From Sporopachydermia quercuum (taxonomy: Eukaryota > Ascomycota > Sporopachydermiomycetes > Sporopachydermiales > Sporopachydermiaceae): 64,000 nucleotides of DNA. Below, piece after piece: positions 44,201 through 54,141 of the stretch. The stretch's first letter is position 1. The number at the start of each line of letters is the position of its first letter. Below the pieces are notes generated by a model. That model was not told where the DNA came from and searched no databases. It saw nothing but the letters and a program-made list of their open reading frames with translations. The translations under genes and the position numbers were made by a program. Location: the NCBI GenBank assembly GCA_001599295.1, contig BCGN01000002.1:2170001-2234000 (forward strand). Direction: 5' to 3'.

Positions 44201-45872
44201 GAATAATGGTGATAGCGATAATGACGACAAAGTACAAGACTGTATCAATGATTACAACAGTCATACTACTAACGATAACAATGCTAATATTGTCGATGAA
44301 ACAACTTATACTTTTGTTGTAACTGAAAACTCTAACGAACTCGAAAACGAAAACGACAACAAGGAAAGTATTATGAATAATCATGTTGAACATAACAGTA
44401 GTAGCAACAGCAGTAGCAACAGCAGTAGCAACAGTGATACTGCTAGTAGTGCTGCTAGTAATCCCAGTGATGATGATTCTAATTGTAGTATCAACCATAT
44501 TTCTATCAACGACAAGGAAAAGGTAAACAAAAAAGAAAGCGAACAGGATGAAATTATGACTGATGTTGTAGTTGATGTTGATGACAATATTAGCAGTAAC
44601 AATGTCAATGTTGTTGTTGGTGGTGGTGATGACAATAATAGCGGNCATACTGCTATTTGTTCTGCTGGTTTTAGCAATAATACTGCTGTTAATGCAAATA
44701 AAGATGCAATTCCAATTGATGATGCTAAGAATATTAGACGTAGCAATATCAACAGCAGTGTCGACAGTAATACCACTGTTAATACTGGTATTGCCCCCGT
44801 TGATGACATTATTGTTGGTAGCAACAATGTTAATGATAATAGTGACACTAGGAAGAATGTTGATGGTATTGCTGAACATGGCAATAATACCAGCAATAAC
44901 ATCAATAACATCAATAGCGATACCCCCAGTATTGTAGCAACAAACAACGACAATAATTCATCTATCCGTCTTGATGATCATTACATTGATAGTACCGCTA
45001 ATACTGCTAATAACAAAAATAAAACCGTTAACAGCGGCATTAGTAACAGTAACAGTAACGGCAACAAGACAGTCGCAATTTCAAACATAGCTGAAAATGA
45101 ATCAATTAACGTCAATGGAATTCGGGAAACCAGCGAACTATCACACGCAGATAATACAACAGACGCTACCCCTTCCACCCCACTAAGCTCCGATTCATTC
45201 ATAACTCCGGAATTTCTTATTGCAAATGGAATTAAATGCTATACTATCCGACACCGACCGGGTCAATTTGTGATCAAATTCCCAAAAGCCCGTTCGGCAT
45301 GTGTAAATCTTGGGTTTAATGTTCTGGAAGGGGTTAACTTTGCAGGGCAGGATTGGCTGAAATTCGGATTTGACGGAGAAAATTGGCTGTCGGAACAGGA
45401 GACCCCGCCTTTATTAGATGTTTCATCACTAATAATAGTGTACGTGGAGAATAATAGTGGGGAGAACTTAAAATGGATCAAACCTTATATGGACCATGTT
45501 TATGTGAATGAGATGAATATGCGGCTTGATTTTCGGAAGGCAGCTGGCGAAATAAGCGAGATACCGGAAAGAGTAAATCGGAGTGTGTTTTGCGGCTCGA
45601 TGATATGCAGTATCAACTTTAAACCTTGTTATTTATCCCGCGTTGTTGTGTATGAGCATGAGCACAGTGAGGCAACTAACGGGGCAACAAGCGGGGTAGT
45701 CGGAGAGGATGAAAATGAGGTGAAACTGTTTTCCCTGTCGGCTTTATTAGACAAATTACAAACCGGAGATGACAGTGATTTGAAAGGGAAGAAATATGAG
45801 TTAGTGGTTAGATATACGGATGAGGAACTGAAGCAGCTTGTTAGTAAAGTCAATGGGATAAGTGAAGGGTAG
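41283..45872 (+). CDS. ECM5: Ecm5, JmjN-ARID-JmjC protein with catalytically degenerate JmjC
   Basis: An Ecm5-type chromatin protein, a subunit of the Snt2-Rpd3 complex in S. cerevisiae. The first ATG (41283, MNQASGTSAS) gives 1529 residues. JmjN is at about 208-250 (FWPSAEEFQNPAVYIEKIRP). An ARID-like region is at 276-365 (RNGVQLRGGFHVVCGKKLW). The first JmjC half is at 598-663 (LPWLYVGMLFSTEAWTVEDH) and the second near 1309-1360. In active JARID enzymes the iron ligands lie in HIED and AYHSGFN; here they read TVED (Thr634) and ARSACVN (Ser1338), so two histidines are missing. The two halves are separated by roughly 640 residues of Asn, Ser, Thr and Asp. I see no C-terminal PHD finger, which S. 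cerevisiae Ecm5 has. MMT is the next gene, as YMR176W-YMR177W. Confidence 0.88.
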   Translation: MNQASGTSASTKGSSHNDKKETTAAATSVAEKSSVSHKAQYPNSGNRLPGRVPKQKSTTRNRKNVSAIEVSNLKIPGAIPITIPIVKQKSRSRNTNVKSRSGSSLEGALSSASASASTSGSVSTSTSTSTSASGSSTHHYNPFTYPQSRSRANPPLHLALVTTKNDVKENLLPREAPSNRSTSFLSSEPYPEPAETYSNPMNIPQAPTFWPSAEEFQNPAVYIEKIRPEAEKFGMAKIIPPLSWNVSFALDTELAWFKTKRQVLNALKDPEEAKQAFLEELNLFHKLRNSSIARLPSIDKRPLDLYHLRNGVQLRGGFHVVCGKKLWAQIGRELGYSGKIMTSLSTSLKSSYYKLIYPYDEHVRKYGKVRWDKVGQAEENSGVEGEIEESKKETSEIIAEEKEECTTSDISTSGQPPRKKLKPSNNSPSRASSSYLNKQTAPKIQASEPEIRRNLETLRGLKYPTYFSNATDDRKINTAFPTNGTSGYSLEKWDHGXETLDNSKYDTKDAPLYNLKQFFEKSKQFEENFISERNLNSILVSEELLEKEYWTAVKDLNQAIEVEYGGDIHSVVHGSGFPTIERGSRNCGELIDAWNLNNFSLNEGFLLRYLDYPAISATLPWLYVGMLFSTEAWTVEDHFLSKVIYSHLGDTRIWYTVPESEFDKFEDLVRGKRGMCGNDSSLETVDFSISNNKTPQSSQANCLAKPKNSGNPVKVSLFDAEPTREERPYDAVSAPNKITNDSIKEEKEDKESKNDTGKAIKSAESIYHIRNVERISNSITSGINDTVESTAIFNSDDKETIHSTIVTSDSITGDTLSNTSCADSNASNTNTADEITISTSSNVTSTTAGTNDTTFNSNHNAIGNTIDGMTIDNAIENTVENTKYNTSNSIDSIGTSNNYNNHCNSTSNNTVVIPSIITCNSINDSIKNNQNTAHNNEHKSMKDDANISVDATAGTTKDNTKNGTSESIDDDTMNNGDSDNDDKVQDCINDYNSHTTNDNNANIVDETTYTFVVTENSNELENENDNKESIMNNHVEHNSSSNSSSNSSSNSDTASSAASNPSDDDSNCSINHISINDKEKVNKKESEQDEIMTDVVVDVDDNISSNNVNVVVGGGDDNNSXHTAICSAGFSNNTAVNANKDAIPIDDAKNIRRSNINSSVDSNTTVNTGIAPVDDIIVGSNNVNDNSDTRKNVDGIAEHGNNTSNNINNINSDTPSIVATNNDNNSSIRLDDHYIDSTANTANNKNKTVNSGISNSNSNGNKTVAISNIAENESINVNGIRETSELSHADNTTDATPSTPLSSDSFITPEFLIANGIKCYTIRHRPGQFVIKFPKARSACVNLGFNVLEGVNFAGQDWLKFGFDGENWLSEQETPPLLDVSSLIIVYVENNSGENLKWIKPYMDHVYVNEMNMRLDFRKAAGEISEIPERVNRSVFCGSMICSINFKPCYLSRVVVYEHEHSEATNGATSGVVGEDENEVKLFSLSALLDKLQTGDDSDLKGKKYELVVRYTDEELKQLVSKVNGISEG
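43300..45190 (+). repeat. Low-complexity Asn/Ser/Thr/Asp tract inside ECM5
   Basis: Nearly 1.9 kb of short, diverged triplet-like repeats built from AAT, AGT, ACT and GAT codons, with small near-perfect pieces such as AGCAGTAGCAAC repeated near 44397-44432. The few stop codons in all frames come from this base composition. Confidence 0.8.
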
Positions 45873-48805
45873 AGGGCAAGGAATCGGAGAAGATAGTAGT
45901 ACTCAATCTTGTTTTGCATTTCGGAGATTGTGAGAACGAGAACCTTTGGAATGGAACTCCGGAACTCCGGGGAAGTGAATGATGGCCCCGTCTTGCCAAC
46001 CTAAAAAGATATTCTGGCACAAGCTGATTAGTTGATTGAATTAGTATCATAATGTCACCATTTTTGTCTATTAAGAACCCTCCACAAGAAGAAACAATAG
46101 TAAAAAATTGGAGGTGCAAACGAACGTTATTGGCAAGAATAAGAACGTAGAAACGTTGACGGTTGACTATTGAACCTTCTTGTTGATAGCAGGATCATTT
46201 ATTCTTAATCTTGAAGCACCTTTTCTCTAAGATTCCAAGTCATACAACGGGGAAATGAACGTTGATGTTCAGAGGAGGATTTGGCGGAGGTAGCCAGACT
46301 TTTTGGCGGGGCAGATCTTCTCAAGCTTATAGCTGACATGTCGGCTGATGATATGCTTTGATAATAGATAATAGATAGAACGGTAACTGAACTGTTGTAA
46401 TTCTTGTTATAGCTGTTCTTATACTTATAATGATAATCTATTATTTCAACCTAGACTTTCGTCATTTCCTCTTAACTCCTCATGTTATATTGGAATCTCT
46501 TAATGTTTCTAACTTACTGCTAATAATATTGTTACATTTTCCCTGTGAAAAGAATACTATGAGGAAAAGTTGGGTAAAACTTGGTTTTCCTGTATCTTCA
46601 ACACTGGCGATGACATTGGTGTTGTTTCCCTCGCTCTCCGCTATCAGTTCTGTTGAAGGTGTAGAGTTCCAGATGACTCAAGAGTGTATTTTGGTATCAA
46701 AGCACTTGATTTTAGCTGTGATTTATTATGGCTATCTCGTTTAACATCATCAGTAGCTAAATCTCACTCTTAATCTTCTTCCAGTTCAAAATTATTATAA
46801 TCAGCTACCGTGTTTTCATCAGCAGCAGCATTCGGGATTCACTNCTCTCGGGATTCACTAGAAGAGATACTTTATTATTACTGGTAGTACCAGTGTCTAC
46901 TACACGTCAATCATACGTAATAAAGAGATGAGCTTTTCAACTGCAATTATCTTCTAATTCTCTTTTATTGTTCTTGTATTTCACGTGTATCTCACTTCTA
47001 TTTACATTTCATAGATCTCATACAATGGCACATATGGCACATGTGTATAGACAGTTCTTCCCAATTCTACGTAAGATACCATGAATATAGTCAATTGTGT
47101 ATTTAACAAATGTTCTCTTAAATACTTGATAATTTATGATTTACGTGGTAACATAAGCTAAGATAATTCCATGAAGTGCCATTTTTGAGCATCGGAACGA
47201 AGAAGTCAATGCCCTTGATTTGATGATGTAAGAAACAGCCAGGAGTCGATCAGCTACTAAGTTCCAAGTACTGTTTTGAATAACGGCGTAACTTTTGAAT
47301 AGTGGGACAGCAAGTTATATATGTCGCCTTATATTAGCAATTAAGTAATAGTATAGATAACAAGAATATTATATAAAAATAGCTAAATTAGAGCCCCCAC
47401 ATATATAGAGAATAAATGAACTTCTTTCATGTAAGTAATAGAGATCCTTGACCTTTCCTATAGTTGAGTTGCTGAAATCAATAGCGTTGCAATTTGTATT
47501 TGAAGCTATTTGTTTATTCACTATACTAGCTAATTGGTGTAATTGATCATATGCTATCGTATACTTATTTAAGAATATTCCAAATAATAATATCCTTAAT
47601 AATAACAATAAACTATCTACGATATAACTACTTGCTAGGATAGAGACAGAATACATATAAGCGTGAAGTTAGATTTCTAACTGGGCTCAAATATATACTT
47701 TTTTCTTTTTCTCACTACGGAATTAAAGATTATAAGTTGTCTAATTATTCCAGCACTTTACTGTTGGTGCTAAAACACGTTCGTATGGCTCTTTGCCAGT
47801 TGATATTCTACAGTAGAAGAGAAATAGATGTTGTGGCTCATTGTGGCTCATTGTGGCTCATTGTGGCTCATTGTGATTTATTGTCTGTATATAGAAATTA
47901 AAGTGGAAGAGGCCCCACCTTGAAATTGGATTTCGGAGTTAAAGTCTGAAACTGGAGAAACTTACTAAACTATATTTGTACAAATTTCCCCCGACAAATC
48001 CCGAGTTCTTGTATCTGTGGTAATAGAGTATGTTTTATTAGTGTGGTGGTTCACCCCTTAGTTAAGATACAAAACAGGTAACGTTAGTGTTAGTGACAAA
48101 TCGGCGACTGAAAAATCAATCAAGAATTGGAAGATTTTATACTTGAAATGGAATTAATATAGTTGGTAGTTGATGATTAATGACCAGCATTTGACTATTA
48201 AAATGTTATTGGGATTATTTTATTCATTTGAAGGATTTTCATAAAAAGAGTTGAGAGAATCTTGATGTACTGTTGAAGCGAAAATTTGGATTCGTCTATG
48301 AGAATTACTTTATCAGTTTTCTCTCGGAGATAGGTAGATTATTAGAAGGGTAAGAAGAAGAGGAAAATTTGAGATAGAATAGTCAAGCGGAAGTCAAGGA
48401 AAGAAAGTTAGGATATTATTAGGCAAATAGAGTGTGTCTTGAGAGAATCTTTACTTTTTGTCCAACTGACATTCGATATAAGGAAACATAGGATCCGTAA
48501 TTGCATAGAATATTGGTTGATAGGACCTGTGATTTAAATCGTCTTGCTTTGATTCAATTTTGTGCATTCGGACTAGACGAACCAACACTGTTTGGTCAGA
48601 ACCATATTATTGCAACAGTGGTTTCAATGATTCACAACACTGATATTGCTTAAGGATACAAACAAACATTTTGTATTAAGTGAGCTATAGTTCAACACAT
48701 AAGGTAAAGAAAATCCGCTGAGTTAAATATCGTTTCACCTAAATTTATTCAATTTTATTTCGTTCTCTTTAGTGATTTATCGTACAGTCATCCACACACT
48801 CCGCA
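45873..48805. other. Long intergenic region ECM5-MMT
   Basis: About 2.9 kb, the largest gap. It contains a tandem 10-bp repeat (below), a CACGTG at 46982-46987, and frames of 104 codons (46430-46744, plus) and 95 codons (47369-47656, minus) without recognisable domains. The length leaves room for a small spliced or RNA gene that I cannot identify. Confidence 0.4.
47831..47876. repeat. Tandem repeat, 10-bp unit TTGTGGCTCA
   Basis: Four perfect head-to-tail copies (47831-47870) followed by a degenerate partial copy beginning TTGTGATTTA. Confidence 0.95.
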
Positions 48806-50377
48806 ATGCTTATGACAGTCAAACCGAATATACGACTGCTGAACATCACATGTTGCAGAGTCAGCAGTAGTACCAATATTACTACTGGTGTTCACTGTGT
48901 TCGTGGTGGGAAAACTGGGAGCAACTCTGCCAGTAATTTTGAACTTGTCGCATCGTTATGGTTGAAACGGAGCTTGTATACGCAAGCATCAACTGCAACA
49001 ACTAGAAGGTGTACTGGGATTCTCCAACCTCAGGAAATGCGTTTTCAGAAAGCAGTTAGACAGAACAGAGTGTTTGCTACGTTTGCGGTACTGCAGAATA
49101 TGTCACAAAATATTGGCAAGCCACAGGTACAAAAGGATGGAGATGGAAAAGAGCACAATCATGAACAACAGCACAATCACGAAGAGCATAATCATGAAGA
49201 ACATAATCATAAATTAAACAGCAATAATCATGACCACGAACATGATCATGCCCATTCACACGGCCCCTTTAGTCTACTACACCACGACCACCATCACCAC
49301 AACCCAGAAGAAAACGTACTTCTGACAGAAAAAGGAAGCATTTGGAAAAACCCAGTATTAAGAATTACCTGGATTGGTATGTTGGTTAATGTAGGAATGG
49401 CTGTAGCTAAAGGTTTTGGCGGTGTAGTGTTCCATTCACAAGCATTACTTGCCGAAGCTGTGCATTCCTTCTCAGATCTTCTGTCTGATTTTGTTACCCT
49501 TTTCACAGTACGGTTCAGTTCAAGAACTCCAACAGAAGACTTTCCAAAGGGGTACGGGAAGATTGAAACTCTTGGAACGGCTATGGTCTCAGGACTGTTA
49601 TTGATCGCTGGTTTGAATATAGGTTGGACCAGTTTGGTCACTATGATAGGTCCTTATGTTCCCCATGAGGTTCTTGATGCTATCACTGGTATTATTGGCG
49701 AAGGGCATTCTCATTCCCACGGACCTGCGGCTGGGGATGGTCATACTGTTGATATCAATGCTGCTTGGCTTGCTTTGCTGTCCATTGGTATCAAAGAATG
49801 GTTATTCCGTGCTACACTGAAAGTAGCTAAAAGTTCAGGTTCTACCGTATTAGCCGTGAATGCATGGCACCATCGTGTAGATAGTATGACCTCTTTTGTT
49901 GCTCTGGCAGCTATTTCTGGCTCTTATTTCTTAGGAATGAGTCTTTTGGATGCTATTGGAGGATTAGCTGTTTCTACTATGGTGGTTCGTATAGGTGCTG
50001 AAGGTGTTAAAAATGCTACCATGGATTTGTTGGATAAGGTAATCCCTAAGACTGATGAGAGATATCAAAATGTTCTTTCGCAAGCTGCAAACGCTTTGAA
50101 AACGTTTGCCCCTGAAATTAATGGCAAGCCTATTGAGTATACTGTAGAAGGATTGAAATTACTACCATCAGGACCTAATATGGTTGCGGATTTGAAGATT
50201 GGTGTTCCTGCTGCTGATCATGATATATCAGCAAATGATTTGATCAATTTATCGCATAATGTACGTAGTAAGCTTTCTCATGACATTAAACAGTTGAAAC
50301 GACTGACTATAGAATATGAGTTAGATACAACAAAGAAAGCAAGAGAAGAAAGAGAGGGAAAGCAAATCAAGAAGTAA
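48806..50377 (+). CDS. MMT1: Mmt1/Mmt2-type mitochondrial cation-diffusion transporter
   Basis: A cation diffusion facilitator of the Mmt1/Mmt2 group, which handles mitochondrial iron. It has 523 residues. The N-terminal region (about 1-100) is basic with few acidic residues (LWLKRSLYTQASTATTRRCT), fitting a mitochondrial presequence. A His-rich cytosolic or matrix segment covers about residues 117-165 with repeated HNHEEHNH and ends HHDHHHH. The six-helix domain follows, with the metal site in TM2 (EAVHSFSDLLSDF, His220) and TM5 (NAWHHRVDSMTS, His356 and Asp359). The C-terminal cytosolic domain has GPNMVADLKIGVPA. A second short His patch, GHSHSHGPAAGDGH, lies between TM4 and TM5. The gene follows ECM5 in the same orientation, as YMR176W-YMR177W. 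Confidence 0.92.
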   Translation: MLMTVKPNIRLLNITCCRVSSSTNITTGVHCVRGGKTGSNSASNFELVASLWLKRSLYTQASTATTRRCTGILQPQEMRFQKAVRQNRVFATFAVLQNMSQNIGKPQVQKDGDGKEHNHEQQHNHEEHNHEEHNHKLNSNNHDHEHDHAHSHGPFSLLHHDHHHHNPEENVLLTEKGSIWKNPVLRITWIGMLVNVGMAVAKGFGGVVFHSQALLAEAVHSFSDLLSDFVTLFTVRFSSRTPTEDFPKGYGKIETLGTAMVSGLLLIAGLNIGWTSLVTMIGPYVPHEVLDAITGIIGEGHSHSHGPAAGDGHTVDINAAWLALLSIGIKEWLFRATLKVAKSSGSTVLAVNAWHHRVDSMTSFVALAAISGSYFLGMSLLDAIGGLAVSTMVVRIGAEGVKNATMDLLDKVIPKTDERYQNVLSQAANALKTFAPEINGKPIEYTVEGLKLLPSGPNMVADLKIGVPAADHDISANDLINLSHNVRSKLSHDIKQLKRLTIEYELDTTKKAREEREGKQIKK

Positions 50378-51444
50378 GTGGAAAGAGCAGGAGAAGGCGT
50401 GAGTCTTATGGAATTTTTTGTATATGCAAACAGCAATCAGATATGATTTGATGTTTATCAATGCGCAAACTGGATAAAACAACTAGAAGCATTCAAATAG
50501 AACGAAGAAGAGAAAGAAGAAGAGAAAGAAGAAGGAAAAGTAATTTAAGTAAACTTATACCCCCTCTGAAAGGATAGTAAAAAATCGATGATGATGTTAA
50601 TAATACTTTTGAGTATTCATGATAATATTCTCCCACATTTATACTCATATAATTATTTATCTATAGATTATTATATTAGGACCCCTGTTTATATTTCAAT
50701 ATATATGAAGATAATATTTCAAGCACTAAACCTTGGATATCGTGGAGATTAATATACAATAATACTATATAATGATGTCTCATAAGAGTCAAAATACGAA
50801 TTTGATTGTATATGCTGTTGGTTGATTTTATGATTTAATGGAAAAATTGAGTATATTTCATAAGCAGAATTAACATTAAAAAAGCTTATTTAATAGTCGA
50901 TTCTTATTCGTGGTTGATGTTTATTTTGTTGATTTATCTATTCTGTGTAATCAAAGTTGGCTCTATAAAGAAACCTGTCTTTCTACTGGCAATTTATGCC
51001 TAATTAGTGTCAATTTATGCTACTTCATGTCGCTGCTTCGAACTCGACTTATGAATTATTGTTGAGCAAGTGTACCTTTGTTCAATTAATGTACCTCCCA
51101 TTGTCCGATTAACAATTTTCAATTCACTGGACATTTATTAACTAGGTATTAGCATACTTTGCATAAATCCATACATTTACTATGTACTTGTTGTGCCATC
51201 ATCGTACTTCAGAAAGCATTTTCAGCGGAACCTGCTTTGTTGGTTATTACCTTTTTTTACAATTACTGAACATTCGTTAACAATATCATCTACGCTACCA
51301 GTATTTCTGCTTTCTTATTTATAATTTCTTAAAAACATTCAAACAATTTAACCAAAACTCAATTTTTTTTTCAATTTGTTTATATCATATAGCATAACAT
51401 AATTGATATAATGTGACTCATAATTGTTATGTAAACAGATGCCA
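50378..51444. other. Convergent intergenic region MMT/YPL225W homologue
   Basis: About 1.07 kb. A purine-rich GAAGAAGAGAAAGAAGAAGA stretch lies near 50505-50540. The rest is AT-rich with no supported gene. Confidence 0.45.
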
Positions 51445-52864
51445 TCAGTTCTTATGTTGTTCATAAATCCAATCGTTTAAACCATAACGGTTTCTGCAAA
51501 TTTCAATTGCATAAAATTGTAATCGCAAGGCTAAAANTACTGTTAGCAATATGTTAAGAATTGAAGCAAAAAGTAAAAGGATCTTAGGACATTGACAGTT
51601 GCTGATGNTTAGCATTTGGTTGCTCCGAAATGGTATTCATCCTATTTTTCATCCTTTGATTAGACAACATGACCAGCAGCAGCTTCTGTAGAATTTACTA
51701 GCTCTGACAAACAATTGATAGTTGTTCTTTTCGTTATTGTGTACATGTTACTATCCCATGCTTGTTCTGTTGCTCGTTCTATCGCTGTTTCTATTGTATT
51801 CTACTGTTATTTATACCACTTTTCTATCATTATTTCTGTTCGACCTTCACTTTTACTCAAATACCTCCTAATCATCAACGAATCTCACAATCCTCCCAAT
51901 TGTTCGCCCATATACTTACCAAAAATTGTAGTGTCTTGATCATATTCAGCGTTTGAATCAGTTCTTAGCAAAGTACCAAAATTATAATCATCGACTTTGC
52001 CTTCAAATTCCTTCATGAAAACTCTCCATCTTTCTTTTCCTTCCTTGGACTTCATAGCTTCTTCATTAATTGTTTTCACTCCTTCCTTGGTTAAATATTC
52101 AGGAAATTGTTCTCTAACAGCATCAAAAACATCATCATCAAATCTGAATACAAATGTTAGAATTTTCTCAATAAATAAACAATAATAGCAAAGAGTTACT
52201 AGTGAATAATTGGATAATTATCAAGCTGTTATAATGCTAAAAGAGCTACGTACTTTGTTAGCTTAAGCTTACTGCCTGGTACTTTATTTAATAAATTCCA
52301 GTAGGTCTCTGATGAAAGCTATGTTAGTAATCATGAATATATTCAGGTAAGAACAATGTTGATATTACTGTTTAATGTTCTGCAAATAACATGAATAATA
52401 ATAGACATAATAAATAAATACTAAAATGCAATAGATAGAGACATAGGCATTATAATAGACGAAAGCATCAACACTTACCAGCTTGAGTAACTGCCTTGAC
52501 AGCGAATTGCTTCTCGATCTGTTTATAGTGTTAGAGTATATTGAACGTAAAAATATGATAAAGAAGAGAACGTAGAGATTTAAAAGTAGACATTCTATTC
52601 GTCGGTTTTATTGTATGACATTCATTATTTTCGTTTTAGGTTGATTCGGTAGAGAACTGTCAGGCACTTTTGTCTTATTGTAATTAGCAGTTCCAACGCA
52701 TTCTTTATAATAAAAAATTACTCTCAGTTTTTGTGCACCTACTTATTAATCCCCTCTAGTTTCTAATCGATTCATTGGCTCTCCCTGTAATGAGAAATCA
52801 TAAATAGAAAATTACTTACGTCTTCGAGATTTTCAGCTTTTTCTGGGTCAAATGTAGATGTCAT
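51445..52864 (-). CDS. CHP1: YPL225W/PBDC1 homologue, eEF1A chaperone, five exons
   Basis: S. cerevisiae YPL225W (Chp1) is a small chaperone for nascent eEF1A; PBDC1 is its animal relative. Only one exon shows as an obvious open frame. I assembled five: 52820-52864, 52479-52518, 52254-52308, 51920-52143 and 51445-51530, giving 149 residues against 146 in yeast. The joined protein runs MTSTFDPEKAENLED, IEKQFAVKAVTQAETYW, NLLNKVPGSKLKLTKFDDD, KERWRVFMKEFEGKVDDYNF, GTLLRTDSNAEYDQ and ALRLQFYAIEICRNRYGLND. It matches the yeast protein end to end. Donors are GTAAGT (three) and GTACGT (one); branch sites include TACTAAC-like and GCTAAC. All junctions keep frame. The neighbours MMT (convergent) and NEW1 match YPL224C-YPL225W-YPL226W. 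Confidence 0.93.
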
Positions 52865-54141
52865 TTCTTATCACTATATTGCTTGTTTGAATTTGTGAAG
52901 NTACGTAGATTTTCATAACCGCTCCTGTTGGCTATCGATTTTTATAATTGTAGCAACCAAAAAGGTAATCGAAAGGTCAAAACAAAATTAAGAGAAAGAA
53001 AAGAAATAACTAAACCAATCTAATAGAAAAGCACTCGTAGATCTACAGTAAAAGACTAGAGTGATTTATTCCTTTTTGTTCTAGAAGTGATATTGCAGGT
53101 ATTGCACATGACNGTGCAGGTCAAGCGCAGTAGGTTAACAGTAGGTTAATTTAGGTCATCACGTGAATGAGGGTGGTGGTAGAATCTATGGCAGGAGAAA
53201 TCAATCGACTAGATGAAGATGTAGAAACAAATCAATTGATAGAGTTGTAGAAGATTGTAAAGTACTCTAGTCTTTTCTATGTTTATAAGATTCAGAAATT
53301 TTTCTTTCCAATGGCAAGGTCGAAAATGGTAGTAGCTTTTTTTCTTTCTTTACCTCCCGTGGTCCTCCCGTAGTTCTCCCGATAGGGTTCCCATAAGAGG
53401 TGGTTCAAGGAGTGATTTGCTCTTCTCTTTCCCTAGAAAACTCAATAAGAGCCACATGGTATACACATTACATACTAATCTTAAGAGGTATCAATCTAAA
53501 TTTTCAACTGACAAAGAAAACAAATTATTTTCGACTTAGGTACAAATTACAGCGAATTTCAAAATGATACTTTTTTCAGTCATTCTCCTTGGTTGATTTA
53601 AAACATATTAAGTTAGTTAGCTCCCTCCCGCCTTAGATGCATTCTCTTGATATTTGCACTACTTCAAATTTCGGAAATTATTCTTCTTATTATCTCCTAC
53701 CCTAGTTTTGGACCTCCGGTCTCCCCACATTTTCAGACATCTCCCACTCTTAAATCGCAGAAATGGCCCACCGAGGATTCAACTCACCTACTGCTTCCTC
53801 TTCTTCGTTTCTACATTTAATCGTCCTTTGGGATCTTCATAAGTTTTGCTGCTAAATACTTTCAATACTACTCAATATTAATCCGTACTACGAGTTTACT
53901 GTACTTTTGATTTTCTTCGAAGTNGGATACTAAGAAGATCAATCGGTAACACCTCATTGAGAAACTCAATTGATATCNCACGATCTCAAATTGCCTTATT
54001 TCTTATTCTATTACTTTTTTATTCCTTTAGACTGATCTAGGTGTTTATTCGCACTTACAAGTCAATAATACCTTTATCACTCTTCCTGATTCAATTTCAA
54101 CAGCAAATCATCTCATTTATCATCTGCATCATCTTAGCATC
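52865..54141. other. Divergent intergenic region
   Basis: About 1.28 kb between the YPL225W homologue and the MoCF gene, holding both promoters. A TCACGTGA palindrome is listed separately. The right half is pyrimidine-rich with several CTCCCG/CTCCCA motifs. A 62-codon frame at 53654-53842 is not supported. Confidence 0.45.
53159..53166. promoter_or_regulatory. TCACGTGA site (Cbf1/bHLH-type)
   Basis: A second copy of the same 8-bp palindrome seen upstream of PWP2, here about 295 bases above the YPL225W homologue start, near ...GGTCATCACGTGAATG. Binding is inferred. Confidence 0.4.

Noticed and set aside
43728-44879. 383-codon minus-strand frame inside ECM5
   Set aside because: It is antisense to the Asn/Ser/Thr/Asp tract; AAT, AGT, ACT and GAT codons rarely give stops on the opposite strand, so the long frame follows from composition.
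44381-44953. 190-codon Leu-rich frame inside ECM5
   Set aside because: Another frame of the same low-complexity repeat; the apparent membrane protein is an artefact of triplet composition.
46430-46744. 104-codon frame with hydrophobic segments
   Set aside because: AT-rich composition gives such frames by chance; no signal, domain or conservation evident.
47369-47656. 95-codon minus-strand frame
   Set aside because: No recognisable features; isolated within a long AT-rich gap.
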